64,000 nt of DNA from assembly GCF_009811755.1 (NCBI RefSeq), contig NZ_BLIV01000002.1:692091-756090 (forward strand), in the 5' to 3' direction. The notes beneath the pieces were generated by a model. That model ran no database searches. It saw only the letters and a program-made list of their open reading frames with translations, and was not told where the DNA came from. This DNA comes from Roseobacter cerasinus (GTDB lineage Bacteria; Pseudomonadota; Alphaproteobacteria; Rhodobacterales; Rhodobacteraceae). A program made the position numbers and the translations under genes. This document shows positions 53,755 through 62,118 of this stretch, one piece after another; within the stretch, counting starts at the first letter, position 1, and every line of letters starts with the position of its first letter.

Positions 53755-54947
53755 CGACACCTGTTAAACAACATCTGATCGACCCCGAGATCTGCATCCG
53801 CTGTTACACCTGTGAGATGACCTGCCCAATCGGGGCGATTCAGCACGACGACACCAATGTCGTGGTCGACCCGGACACCTGCAATTTCTGCATGGATTGC
53901 ATCCCGGTCTGCCCCACCGGCTCCATCGATGAGTGGCGTGTGGTGGAGACGCCCTACAGTCTGGACGACCAATACGGTTTCGATGAACTGCCCGAGCAAG
54001 GCGATATCACCCTGCCAGAGAACGCCGAAGCGGATGAGATCGAGGCGCTGGACGATGCCGTGGCCGCTCTTCTGGCCGAGGCGCATAAAGGCACGGGCGG
54101 GCGGGCGCGCGCGCCTGCGACGGCCTCGAAACCCACAATCAACCTGCACCCCCTGTCCAACCCGGCGGCTGCGACGGTGCAAGGCAACTACCGTTTGACC
54201 GACCCCGACAGTGAAAATGATGTGCGTCACATCGTACTGGACCTTGGTCGCCTGCCGTTCCCAATTTTGGAAGGTCAAAGCATCGGGATCGTACCGCCCG
54301 GTCTCGATGCGACCGGCAAGCCACACTTGCCGAGGCTCTACTCCATCTCCAACCCGCGCGATGGAGAGCGGCCGGGGTTCAACAACCTGTCGCTGACGGT
54401 AAAGCGGGAGCCGCGGGGTCTGTGTTCAAACTACGTTTGCGATCTGCAAAAGGGTCAGGAGGTGCAGATCACCGGGCCCTTTGGCGCGACCTTTCTGCTG
54501 CCGTCCGACCCCAATGCGCATCTGCTGATGATCTGCACAGGCACCGGCTCCGCGCCGTTTCGAGGCTTCACCATGCGGCGGCAGCGCGAGAGGCCCGACG
54601 CACGAGACAGCCTGACGCTGATCTTCGGGGCACGCAGTGCGCGCGATCTGCCGTACTTCGGGCCGCTCAAGAAGATCCCCGAAGACTTCATGCGCAAGGA
54701 GTTCGCATTCAGTCGCACGCCGGATCAGCCCAAGCAATATGTGCAGGACAAGCTGCGTGCGGCCTCGGGCCACATTGCGCCGCTTTTGGATAACGCGCAG
54801 TTGCACGTCTACATTTGTGGCCGCAAGGACATGGAGCAGGGTGTCGAGGACGCGCTCGCAGAGATCGCGGAGGGTGCGGGACGCGTCTGGTCGGATATGC
54901 GTGGGACCATGCGCGAGGAAGGTCGCTATCACGTTGAGACGTACTAG
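53751..54947 (+). CDS. boxA: Benzoyl-CoA 2,3-epoxidase reductase subunit BoxA
   Basis: Reductase passing electrons from NADPH to BoxB, 398 residues. Two N-terminal [4Fe-4S] ferredoxin motifs (Cys-15/18/21/25 in CIRCYTCEMTCPIGAI and Cys-44/47/50/54 in CNFCMDCIPVCPTGSI). An acidic and Ala-rich linker (about 75-125) is followed by a ferredoxin-NADP reductase module: FAD site RLYSISNPRDGE, NADP site MICTGTGSAPFRGF, and YICGRKDMEQGVEDAL near the C-terminus. The ATG at 53751 overlaps the stop of the preceding Cys-rich ORF. boxR follows 6 bp later. Confidence 0.92.
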   Translation: MTTPVKQHLIDPEICIRCYTCEMTCPIGAIQHDDTNVVVDPDTCNFCMDCIPVCPTGSIDEWRVVETPYSLDDQYGFDELPEQGDITLPENAEADEIEALDDAVAALLAEAHKGTGGRARAPATASKPTINLHPLSNPAAATVQGNYRLTDPDSENDVRHIVLDLGRLPFPILEGQSIGIVPPGLDATGKPHLPRLYSISNPRDGERPGFNNLSLTVKREPRGLCSNYVCDLQKGQEVQITGPFGATFLLPSDPNAHLLMICTGTGSAPFRGFTMRRQRERPDARDSLTLIFGARSARDLPYFGPLKKIPEDFMRKEFAFSRTPDQPKQYVQDKLRAASGHIAPLLDNAQLHVYICGRKDMEQGVEDALAEIAEGAGRVWSDMRGTMREEGRYHVETY

Positions 54948-54953
54948 ACGTAC

Positions 54954-55880
54954 ATGCTGCGGGCGAGCGGCTTGCACGGGGACTTTGACCGCGAGATGAC
55001 GCACCCCCCCTCCGATCCCGCCGTGCCGCTGAAAGGGCTGCTGGCCGTGCGTGTCCGCGCCCTGCGCCAAGCGCAGAAGCTGTCGCGTCGCGCGCTGTCC
55101 GAACGCTCCGGCGTGTCGCCGCGCTATCTGGCGCAGCTGGAGGCGGGAGCCGGCAATATCTCGATCACGCTTTTGCAAAAGATCGCCGTGGCGCTGGAGG
55201 TGCCCGTGCAGGGGTTGCTGTCCGACGACACGCCGGAGGACCACGAGGTGCAGCGCATCGGCCAGCTTTATCTTGATGCGCCGGAGGCGGTGCAGCGCAA
55301 GGTCCGGCAGTTGCTGGCCGCGCAGAACCCTGCCGCGCTGCGCTCCGGGCGCATCTGCCTGATCGGGTTGCGGGGGGCGGGCAAGTCGACGCTGGGCCGG
55401 ATGGCCAGCGAGGCGCTGCATCTGCCGTTTGTTGAACTGAACCGCCGGATCGAAGACGAAACGGGCATGCCGGTAGCCGAGGTGATCGCGCTCTACGGGC
55501 AGGATGGATACCGCCGGATGGAGGCGCAGGCCATCTCGCGCGTTGTCGCAGCCCATGACCGGCTGATCCTGGCTGTGGCGGGTGGGCTGGTTGCCGAGGA
55601 GACGACCTATCAGCAGGTGTTGGAGCAGTTCCACACGATCTGGCTTCAGGCCTCTCCGGCGGAGCATATGCAGCGGGTGCGGGCACAGGGGGACCTGCGC
55701 CCCATGGAGGGCAACCCCGCAGCGATGCAGCAGCTCAAATCCCTGCTGCAGGCCCGTGTCCCGCTTTATGAACGGGCCGAAGCGCGGGTGGATACGTCAA
55801 ACAAGACAGTCAATGCCTCGCTCAATGACCTCATCAAGGTGATCGCGGCGGGCGGCTTTCTGCAGCGGTCGTCCGGGTGA
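54954..55880 (+). CDS. boxR: Transcriptional regulator BoxR (XRE domain plus shikimate-kinase-like domain)
   Basis: A 308-residue repressor of benzoyl-CoA pathway genes, released by benzoyl-CoA in the studied relatives BzdR and BoxR. The N-terminal XRE helix-turn-helix is VRALRQAQKLSRRALSERSG followed by VSPRYLAQLEAGAGNIS. A linker leads to a shikimate-kinase-like domain with Walker A GLRGAGKSTLGRMA, LPFVELNRRIEDETGMPVAE and the YRRMEAQAISRVV region. The start may be the ATG at 54954 or the one at 54996 (MTHPPSD); neither has a strong ribosome-binding site. Candidate TGCA operators lie before the ligase and boxC genes. Confidence 0.9.
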   Translation: MLRASGLHGDFDREMTHPPSDPAVPLKGLLAVRVRALRQAQKLSRRALSERSGVSPRYLAQLEAGAGNISITLLQKIAVALEVPVQGLLSDDTPEDHEVQRIGQLYLDAPEAVQRKVRQLLAAQNPAALRSGRICLIGLRGAGKSTLGRMASEALHLPFVELNRRIEDETGMPVAEVIALYGQDGYRRMEAQAISRVVAAHDRLILAVAGGLVAEETTYQQVLEQFHTIWLQASPAEHMQRVRAQGDLRPMEGNPAAMQQLKSLLQARVPLYERAEARVDTSNKTVNASLNDLIKVIAAGGFLQRSSG

Positions 55881-56458
55881 CCCGAGGGGAGCTGGCCGCG
55901 GTGATGGCAGCGGGCCTGACGCGGGCCGCCGACAGGTTGCTCTATGAGGCCACAACGCCGTGGGAGCTGGATGCCGCAATGACAGACTTCGGCTTTGCCA
56001 CGGGCATTTGCGCAGCGCAGGACGATCTGGGGCTGGACGTGGCCAGGACTCGCTGTGGTCCGCATGCCACGCCGGTGTTGCCCCGCATGATCTCGGAGGG
56101 GCGGCTTGGGCGCTGCGTCGGCGTGGGCTGGTACCGCTATCCTGGCGGCGGGGGCGCGGTGGAAGATCCGCTGGTCGAGGATCTGCTGCGGGAGGAAGCC
56201 TGGTTCGGCGGCATTCAGCGGGTGCAGATGACGGACGGCGAAATGGTGATCCACCTGATCGCAGGCGCACTTGGGGCGGTGCTCTCCGCAAAGTCCGCCG
56301 GGGTGCACGCTGATCAGGTGGATGAGGCTAGTATTGCGGCCCTTGGATTTCCCGCTGATAAGGGTGGCCTTCTGAGCCATGCGCGACGTTTGGAGGAGGG
56401 CCGGTTGCAGGCCGCGATGGTGCGCCTTGGCGGTGACGTTGATCTTGTGCACCTCTGA
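55877..56458 (+). CDS. 3-hydroxyacyl-CoA dehydrogenase C-terminal-like protein
   Basis: A 193-residue protein starting at a GTG that overlaps the boxR stop (GTGA). AAMTDFGFATGICAAQDDLG followed by LDVARTR, then GRCVGVGWYRYPGGGG, resembles the helical C-terminal domain of 3-hydroxyacyl-CoA dehydrogenases (FGFxxGPFxxxDxxGLDxxxxxR ... GRKxGxGfYxY). No NAD-binding Rossmann domain is present. A second half continues with VHADQVDEASIAALGFPADK and GGLLSHAR, resembling the duplicated C-terminal subdomain of FadB-type enzymes. Catalysis alone seems impossible. It may be a partner subunit or a domestication remnant. It is the last gene before the terminator. Confidence 0.6.
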   Translation: MTRGELAAVMAAGLTRAADRLLYEATTPWELDAAMTDFGFATGICAAQDDLGLDVARTRCGPHATPVLPRMISEGRLGRCVGVGWYRYPGGGGAVEDPLVEDLLREEAWFGGIQRVQMTDGEMVIHLIAGALGAVLSAKSAGVHADQVDEASIAALGFPADKGGLLSHARRLEEGRLQAAMVRLGGDVDLVHL

Positions 56459-56475
56459 CGGTGCAGGTCGAGGGC

Positions 56476-56514
56476 GCCCCGAGGGGGCCGCGAGATATGC
56501 GGCCCCCTCGGGGC
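56476..56514. terminator. Bidirectional terminator hairpin after the box operon
   Basis: A perfect 16-bp GC-rich stem (GCCCCGAGGGGGCCGC with its complement) around a 7-base loop lies between the convergent box-operon end and the binding-protein gene at 56525. There is no T-tract, but position and stability suit transcription ending from both sides. Confidence 0.7.
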
Positions 56515-56524
56515 TCAGGTGTGA

Positions 56525-58189
56525 TCAGGTCCAGGCCATGCGGGCGGGATGGAATTCGTTGGTGATATGGTGTTCGGCACCGACCAGCCCGTCCTTCGTG
56601 AAGTTGTAGAGCGACCGCCAGTACGGCTGGATCGTCACACCTTCTTCCCGAATGAGCGTCTGCATGACCTGCATCAGATTGCGGCGTTCGTCCACATCCG
56701 CCGTGGCCAGGGCCACATCGAGCATCTTGTCGAACTCTTCATTGGCCCAGCCAAACTCGTTCCAGGCCTCGCCGGAGCGGTAGGCCAGCGCCCAGACCTG
56801 CACGCCCAGTGGACGATGCGCCCAGTCGGTTGAGGAAAACGGGTATTTTGTCCAGTCGTTCCAGAAGGTGGTGCCGGGCAGGATCTTCCGCCTGACCTTG
56901 ATGCCGGCATCTCGAAGCTGCGCTGCAACGGCATCGGTTGTATCCTTGCGCCAGGCATCATCGATGGAGATCAGCTCATGTTCGTAATCTCCCATGCCGG
57001 CCTCGTCCATCAGGGCCTTGGCCGCCGCCGGATCAACCTCGCGCGGCGGCAGCTCGGCATAGTCGGGGTGCATCGGCCCCACGTGGTGGTTTTCGGCTTC
57101 GATGCCGCGGCTGCCATAGCCCAGCTCCAAAAGCACCGCATTGTCGACCGCCATGGCCAGCGCCTGCCGCACCCGCTTGTCCGCATAGGGTGTCTTGCCG
57201 TCGATTTCGGCCAGTTGGTTGGGCCGGATCACAATGGTGGCCGCCGTGGCGATGGAGTTTTCCGTCCAGCCGTCCAGCGAGGCGAAGATGTCGATGAAAT
57301 CCCCTTCGATGGAGTAAAGCGCGTCGATCTCATCCGCGTCCGCAGCGGCGATAAATGCCGAAGGGTCGGTGCCGTAGTCCACATATTCCAGACGGTCGAT
57401 ATAGGGGCCGCCAAAAACCTCCGTGCCCCACCAGCTGTGCTCGGTGTTCCTGACCAGCACGCCCTTGACGCCCACTTCCAGCGACTCCGGCAGAAACGGG
57501 CCGGTGCCCACCGGGTTCTCCAGCATCGTGGCCGCGTCAAAGCCCGCCGGTGTGATCGCTGCAGGATAATCCGCCATGCCGGGGATCAGCGAGATATCGG
57601 GTTTTGGCAAAACAAGTCTGACCGTGTGCGCGTCGACAACCGTGATGGCGCCGTCGATCGCGGTGCCGGTTTCACTGTCGATCAAGGTGGCAAAGCGCCC
57701 GGCCATGGAGTTGCCTTCGATCTCGCGTTCGCACCAGCCGGTGATGTTGCGGGCCACATCCTCAGCGGTGAAGGCGCTGCCGTCGTTCCATGTCACACCC
57801 TTGCGGACGTTCAGCGTGTATTCGGTGGCATCATCGTTGATTTCCCAGCTTTCCAGCAGGGCGGGCGTAAAGGTGCCGTCGTTTTCGTAGATGACCAGAT
57901 ATTCCAGCCAGCCACGGGAGAAATTGGAAATCTGCGGCCAGTCATAGGTGCGGGGGTCCTTCAGAGCGCGCACCTCCTGTTGGATGCGCACAACGCCACC
58001 CTCCTTATGCGCGGCGGCGCGGGCAGGCGGGGTCAGGCCGATCATTGCATAGGCTGTGGTCGTCGTGGCGCCAAAGGCGCTGGCCACGGCCAGAAACTCG
58101 CGACGGCTGACCGGATCGGCCCCGACTTTGGCGGCGGACAAGACAACGGTCTTCGGCAGGGGGCTGCCGGTGCGGGTGAAAAATGTCAT
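56525..58189 (-). CDS. ABC transporter substrate-binding protein, family 5 (third copy), Tat signal
   Basis: A 554-residue binding protein of the peptide/opine/nickel type. A twin-arginine motif [20 protein letters not shown] begins near residue 28 and the predicted cleavage is after PARAAA. Family stretches: [55 protein letters not shown] and [13 protein letters not shown] chose the ATG at 58187-58189; the frame extends upstream without support. No permease or ATPase genes are adjacent. It is more distant from the two binding proteins at 22-28 kb, which are closer to each other. It is convergent with the box operon. Ligand unknown. Confidence 0.87.
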   Translation of the reverse strand: MTFFTRTGSPLPKTVVLSAAKVGADPVSRREFLAVASAFGATTTTAYAMIGLTPPARAAAHKEGGVVRIQQEVRALKDPRTYDWPQISNFSRGWLEYLVIYENDGTFTPALLESWEINDDATEYTLNVRKGVTWNDGSAFTAEDVARNITGWCEREIEGNSMAGRFATLIDSETGTAIDGAITVVDAHTVRLVLPKPDISLIPGMADYPAAITPAGFDAATMLENPVGTGPFLPESLEVGVKGVLVRNTEHSWWGTEVFGGPYIDRLEYVDYGTDPSAFIAAADADEIDALYSIEGDFIDIFASLDGWTENSIATAATIVIRPNQLAEIDGKTPYADKRVRQALAMAVDNAVLLELGYGSRGIEAENHHVGPMHPDYAELPPREVDPAAAKALMDEAGMGDYEHELISIDDAWRKDTTDAVAAQLRDAGIKVRRKILPGTTFWNDWTKYPFSSTDWAHRPLGVQVWALAYRSGEAWNEFGWANEEFDKMLDVALATADVDERRNLMQVMQTLIREEGVTIQPYWRSLYNFTKDGLVGAEHHITNEFHPARMAWT

Positions 58190-58463
58190 GTTGGTCCTCT
58201 CTGTCCTTAGACGAAACATTGGCGCGAGATTGCCGGTCCTTGGTGTCGGCGCGGTGACACAGTTGATCTGCTGTCCTTGGTTTTGCCCAAAGCGGGTTGG
58301 GGTGAGTTTCAAATGTCGCGCCGGTGGCGTCAACCCTTTGCCAGGCCGCGCGGCCTGACCACAGCCTTTGAGTGCAACATTTTCATATGCGGATCAAATC
58401 ACCGGGTTTGCAGGCACCAGCGCCTGCGTCATGCTGCGCGGGTTCACAGTGACGGAGCCGGAT

Positions 58464-58856
58464 ATGAAAGCACTTGCGCCAGACAGTATCGCACCACCCT
58501 TCGCGCGCTACTCGCATGGGGTTGAGTTGCCAGCAGGCACGCGGCTGGTGCGAACCTCTGGTCAGCTTGGGCTGGCCGCAGATGGGAGCGTGCCTGCCGA
58601 TGCGCAAAGCCAGGCTGAGATTTGTTTCGCCAACATCGCCGCGATTCTTGGTGAGGCCGGGATGACAGCCCAGAATGTCTGTCATCTCAGCGCCTATGTG
58701 ACCGACCGCATGTATATGCAGGGGTACATGGCGGCGCGGGACGAGTTCTTGCGGGATGTGGCGGTCCTGCCGTCCTCGACTCTCGTGATCGTGTCGGGCT
58801 TCACCCGTCCGGAGTTTGTGGTCGAAGTGGAGGTTTGGGCCGCTGCTGCGCCTTAG
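58464..58856 (+). CDS. RidA family protein
   Basis: A 130-residue Rid/YjgF/YER057c protein. PDSIAPPFARYSHGVELPAG and LVRTSGQLGLAADGSVPADA open the fold; the end has MAARDEFLRDVAVLPSSTLV and FVVEVEVWAAA. The usual catalytic Arg near residue 105 (RxxVEIE region) appears only as FTRPEFVVEVE, so the deaminase Arg may be kept in shifted form. GGAG lies before the ATG at 58464; a longer upstream frame is unsupported. It overlaps the 3' end of the convergent 71-residue gene by 4 bp. Confidence 0.8.
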   Translation: MKALAPDSIAPPFARYSHGVELPAGTRLVRTSGQLGLAADGSVPADAQSQAEICFANIAAILGEAGMTAQNVCHLSAYVTDRMYMQGYMAARDEFLRDVAVLPSSTLVIVSGFTRPEFVVEVEVWAAAAP

Positions 58857-59068
58857 CTGGCGTCGGGATGGTCCCGCCTGAGCAGGTTCTTCAGGCTCCA
58901 CAGAAAAGTGCCGCCAAAGAAGACGCCCGCGATGCCGATCACTTCGAACATCGCTGGCCCCTTTGGCAGTCCGCGAAGCGCCAGGGCCACCGTCAGCAGC
59001 AGCAATCCTCCGGCGGAGACAATCATCCGCAGTTTGAGTTCCTTCCGGCTTGGCCCGTATTTGCTCAT
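58853..59068 (-). CDS. Small two-helix membrane protein
   Basis: A 71-residue protein with a basic N-terminus (MSKYGPSRKELKLR), two hydrophobic segments (MIVSAGGLLLLTVALAL and VIGIAGVFFGGTFLWSL), and a charged tail. Its ATG overlaps the stop of the upstream DinB-family gene (4 bp), so the pair is translationally coupled. Function unknown. Confidence 0.7.
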   Translation of the reverse strand: MSKYGPSRKELKLRMIVSAGGLLLLTVALALRGLPKGPAMFEVIGIAGVFFGGTFLWSLKNLLRRDHPDAS

Positions 59069-59610
59069 GCGCCAAAGGCCTCCGCTGTGGCAGCCCGGTC
59101 GAAACGCAGATGGAACTCGTCAAGCTGCGGTGGCGCGACCCCAAGTGCGTGCAGCTGCACATGGGCTTGCCCCCGATGGTGCACCTGATGCTGAAAGAGA
59201 TGCAGAAGAAGTGCACTGACGGTTTCTTCATACAGACCATCGGCGCGCTCGGTTCTACGCGACTGCCCCAGTTCGGCAGGCGTCAATGCTTTGGAGAAGT
59301 CGATCAGGCGCCTATCGACTGCGGCCTGCCGGGCCGCGAGTTCGATGGTGTCATGCTCTGCCTCTCTCTGATAGACTTGTCGCCCAAGTCCCTCGCCTTC
59401 GAGCGCGTCCACGTAGTAGAGGTCGACCTCATAGATGTGGTTGAGTGTTTCAATCAGCGTTGGGAAGAACCCGGGCGCAGCGGCGTTGGGTGCCCCATCG
59501 GGCAACGTGTGGACCGCCGCGTATAGCGTCGCATTGGCCCAGGCGTTGTTCTGAGCCATGCGGACGTAAGGGTGCGCAACGTCAGAGGCTGTTCCGGGTG
59601 TCTGCATCAT
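59065..59610 (-). CDS. DinB family protein
   Basis: A 181-residue DinB/YfiT-superfamily protein. MAQNNAWANATLYAAVHTLP is the typical first helix (NxWANxxLxxA). The metal-site histidines are in LIETLNHIYEVDLYYVDAL and LLLHLFQHQVHHRGQAHVQL. It overlaps the genes on both sides (ATGA with the 71-residue gene, TGATG with a 39-residue ORF), forming a tight three-gene leftward unit. The gene at 30327 encodes another member with a different sequence. Biochemical role unknown. Confidence 0.85.
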   Translation of the reverse strand: MMQTPGTASDVAHPYVRMAQNNAWANATLYAAVHTLPDGAPNAAAPGFFPTLIETLNHIYEVDLYYVDALEGEGLGRQVYQREAEHDTIELAARQAAVDRRLIDFSKALTPAELGQSRRTERADGLYEETVSALLLHLFQHQVHHRGQAHVQLHALGVAPPQLDEFHLRFDRAATAEAFGA

Positions 59611-59726
59611 GCTTGGTCATCGGGCGGCGTCTTGCGCTTGTTCTTGGCCTGTCGCCAACGCAAGAGGAAAAACAGGGCAACAAAGACCCCGATCCAAAAC
59701 AGAAGATCACCCAATGCCGTGCTCAT
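59607..59726 (-). CDS. 39-residue single-helix membrane protein
   Basis: An ORF of 39 codons: a short polar start (MSTALGD), one hydrophobic helix (LLFWIGVFVALFFLLRW) and a strongly basic tail (RQAKNKRKTPPDDQA). Its stop overlaps the DinB gene start, which supports translation in series. The Shine-Dalgarno is weak. The positive-inside tail predicts the C-terminus in the cytoplasm. Could anchor or regulate the DinB protein; function unknown. Confidence 0.5.
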   Translation of the reverse strand: MSTALGDLLFWIGVFVALFFLLRWRQAKNKRKTPPDDQA

Positions 59727-59796
59727 GACCGGTATTTAGGTCGTGCTGGCCCGGCCGTCGAACATTTTTTGCAGCGCTGAAGGACCAGTGCGGGAA

Positions 59797-59816
59797 AGGG
59801 CCCAAGCCCGGGCCCT
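59797..59816 (-). terminator. Hairpin downstream of the VPLPA-CTERM gene
   Basis: AGGGCCC and GGGCCCT form a 7-bp GC stem with a 6-base loop, 13 bp after the stop of the gene at 59829 and followed on that strand by only a short T-run. A modest terminator. Confidence 0.45.
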
Positions 59817-59828
59817 CCCCCAATCAGA

Positions 59829-60653
59829 TTATGCGGTCGCCTTACGACGGGCCCGCCATCCCAGAAAGCCAATTGCGCCCAGCAGCAGCGGCGCGCTGGC
59901 GGGCAGTGGGACGGCTTCGATCTCGATGGTGAGCAAGTCGAATGCCCCCGGGTTCGAGATGAAATTGGCAAGCGCGGGGTTCAATGAGCCGCCTGTCGCC
60001 AGCAACACACCCGGCTCAAAGAGTTCATCCGACAGAGGGAGACCTTGCTGAATGCTGCCTTCGCCTGCGGGGCTGTCGCCAATGTTGGCGCCCTGCACAA
60101 AGGCAGCACCGGTCAGCCCGTTCGCTTCGGTGCCCGCATCATAGATCTGTGCGCCGGTGACGTTGATTGTGCGATTGCCGGTGAAGTTCCCCAAACCGTC
60201 AAACAGCTGATACGCTAGGGGGTTGTCATTTCCGATAAAGTGATCGTTCGATGGCAGGAGCATCGACAAAAACGTAAAGAATACCGCGCCTGAGCTTTCA
60301 ATAGTGATCCTCCTCGATACGCTTTGGCCCGGCTGGATCGGTGGTGGGGGTGTCGGCGAGCCGAGAATGAGCCTTTGCGAGTCCGGGTCAACCGCCAGCC
60401 GTTCTTGTGCGACCGTGCCGGGCATGCCGGTTTCGGCCAGCAGTTCAATGCCGGGTGAGGCGGTGCCGCCTAGGTCAAATGCATCGAAGCTGCCATTGTG
60501 AAAAGCAGTGTAGAGCGGGGTAATGGCAAGCCCGCCTGCGGCCTGATTATTCGTCACTGTGATCTGCAGTGATCTGGCCTCTGCCGTCACGGCAAGGCTT
60601 GCGCCGACAGCCGTCACAGCCAGCGCCAGAAGGTGTCTGGTCAGTCTATTCAT
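59829..60653 (-). CDS. Spondin-domain-like secreted protein with VPLPA-CTERM signal
   Basis: A 274-residue exported protein. The signal peptide spans residues 1 to about 26 (ending TAEARS). The body resembles the bacterial Spondin_N-type domain: LQITVTNNQAAGGLAITPLY, TAFHNGSFDAFDLGGTASPG, IELLAETGMPG. The C-terminus has VPLPASAPLLLGAIGFLGW then RARRKATA: the VPLPA motif, a membrane helix and a basic tail, the PEP-CTERM-like sorting signal processed by an exosortase in Rhodobacterales. No exosortase gene is in the window. Expected on the cell surface or in extracellular matrix. Confidence 0.82.
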   Translation of the reverse strand: MNRLTRHLLALAVTAVGASLAVTAEARSLQITVTNNQAAGGLAITPLYTAFHNGSFDAFDLGGTASPGIELLAETGMPGTVAQERLAVDPDSQRLILGSPTPPPPIQPGQSVSRRITIESSGAVFFTFLSMLLPSNDHFIGNDNPLAYQLFDGLGNFTGNRTINVTGAQIYDAGTEANGLTGAAFVQGANIGDSPAGEGSIQQGLPLSDELFEPGVLLATGGSLNPALANFISNPGAFDLLTIEIEAVPLPASAPLLLGAIGFLGWRARRKATA

Positions 60654-60799
60654 CTTTTACTCCTGTCAGATGTACCTTCCAGAACGGAAGGCTGAGGCAC
60701 CCTAGGAGCGGGCGCAGATCACGGGATACTCAAACCCTCGTGAGATCGGCGCTCCTCTTCCGGTTGTGAAGAAAACTAAAATTGTCGTGAGCGGACGGT

Positions 60800-61609
60800 T
60801 TAGAAATTCACCGAAACACCCGGCAGGTCCAGCGCCTTCATCAGGTCGCGCAGTTCCTGTCGGGCCGCGACATTGGAGATGTTCAACTGCTTTACGCCCA
60901 CATCCTTGAGGTCCAGCAGCGTCAATCCACGGGGGAAGAGTTCGCGAAAGACAACCCGTTCGGAAAAGCCAGGGGCGGTTCGGAAACCAATACGTTTGCT
61001 GAGCTTTGTGACCGCCCGTTCCATCTTTTCCTTGTTGACCATGCGCTGTGCGCCGATGCGGTTGCGCAGCACAATCCAGTCGATGGCTGAAAGTCCGGCC
61101 TGGGCGCGCAGTTGACGCGCGTTCCACACCATTTCTGAATAGACGGATGGCCCCAGTATCGTTTCCCCGGCGGAATCCGTCCGGGCCAGCAGATCGAAAT
61201 CGACAAAGCTGTCGTTTAGCGGCGTGACCAGCGTGTCGGCAAGGGAATGGGCCACCTGGCTCAGACGCGTATGCGAGCCGGGGCAGTCTATCAGGATGAA
61301 ATCGCTCTCCGGCTGAAGTGCGGACACGGCAATCGACAACCTGTGGTCATAGATGTTTTCACCCGGCTGCAGGGTCTCTGCAGGCACCTCGGGCAGATCG
61401 CGGGTAAAGGGGCTGGCCAGATCCAGCCCCGCCTTTTGCAGAAATGCACGTCGATTCTCGGTATAGCGGCCAAAGGTGCGCTGGCGCAGGTCAAGATCCA
61501 GCGCGCCGACCCTGTGGCCCATCCGTGCCAAAGCTGTCGCGACATGCATGGAAACGGTCGATTTGCCCGCGCCGCCCTTTTCGTTGCCGACGACGATAAT
61601 ATGCGCCAT
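60800..61609 (-). CDS. mipZ: MipZ/ParA-like division-plane ATPase
   Basis: A 269-residue P-loop ATPase. HIIVVGNEKGGAGKSTVSMH holds the deviant Walker A (KGGAGKST), LDLDLRQRTFGRYTENR and DFILIDCPGSHTRLSQVAHS follow the Walker A' and B regions. The C-terminal FRTAPGFSERVVFRELFPRG and LTLLDLKD fit MipZ, which forms gradients from the origin-ParB complexes and blocks FtsZ away from midcell. AAGGATCGG precedes the ATG at 61607-61609; the upstream extension is unsupported. No ftsZ or parAB nearby. Confidence 0.85.
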   Translation of the reverse strand: MAHIIVVGNEKGGAGKSTVSMHVATALARMGHRVGALDLDLRQRTFGRYTENRRAFLQKAGLDLASPFTRDLPEVPAETLQPGENIYDHRLSIAVSALQPESDFILIDCPGSHTRLSQVAHSLADTLVTPLNDSFVDFDLLARTDSAGETILGPSVYSEMVWNARQLRAQAGLSAIDWIVLRNRIGAQRMVNKEKMERAVTKLSKRIGFRTAPGFSERVVFRELFPRGLTLLDLKDVGVKQLNISNVAARQELRDLMKALDLPGVSVNF

Positions 61610-61818
61610 GACCGATCCTTTGCCCCAACCGCTTGCTGCGGTTTGTCTATTGCGGCGCACTATATGTAGGGTTTGATCCCTTGGGAAGAGAGCGGATCGT
61701 CGAAATTCTTTCGGACAGGCTCCTCTTCTCTTCAAGAGCTTCCTGCGCGGTTGGGGGGCGCCTCTTAGGGCGATGTAAACACTCCGCTGATAGCTGAGCT
61801 CCAGCAATCGAGGTTTGT

Positions 61819-62118
61819 ATGCGGGTTATCGTTGTTACCGTCTCCATTCTGCTGGCCTCTTTGGCCGGCCCTCTGCTCGCACTTGCGACGGCAGAGCCGG
61901 TTGAGGGCGAGATCATGCTGGTCATTGGGCCAAGCGCATCCTTGCAGCCGGAGGTTATCGAGGCGTCCGGCGCACGGCTGGTGGGGCCACAGGTCGCACC
62001 ATTCGGGGCGTTGGTGCAGCCTGCTGAGGCGACGCGGCCGGATGCGCTTCTGCACAGTGGCGCATGGCTGGTGGTGGATGGCCGATACCTCGCAATACTT
62101 TGTGGAGTACCAATATGA
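61819..62118 (+). CDS. Small secreted protein coupled to a chemoreceptor gene
   Basis: A 99-residue protein with a signal peptide (MRVIVVTVSILLASLAGPLL, cleavage after ALAT). The mature part, about 75 residues, includes EPVEGEIMLVIGPSASLQPE and APFGALVQPAEATRPDALLH. Its stop overlaps the ATG of the following chemoreceptor gene (ATGA), so the two were translated together. I do not recognise a family; a periplasmic partner of the chemoreceptor is a reasonable guess. Confidence 0.62.
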   Translation: MRVIVVTVSILLASLAGPLLALATAEPVEGEIMLVIGPSASLQPEVIEASGARLVGPQVAPFGALVQPAEATRPDALLHSGAWLVVDGRYLAILCGVPI

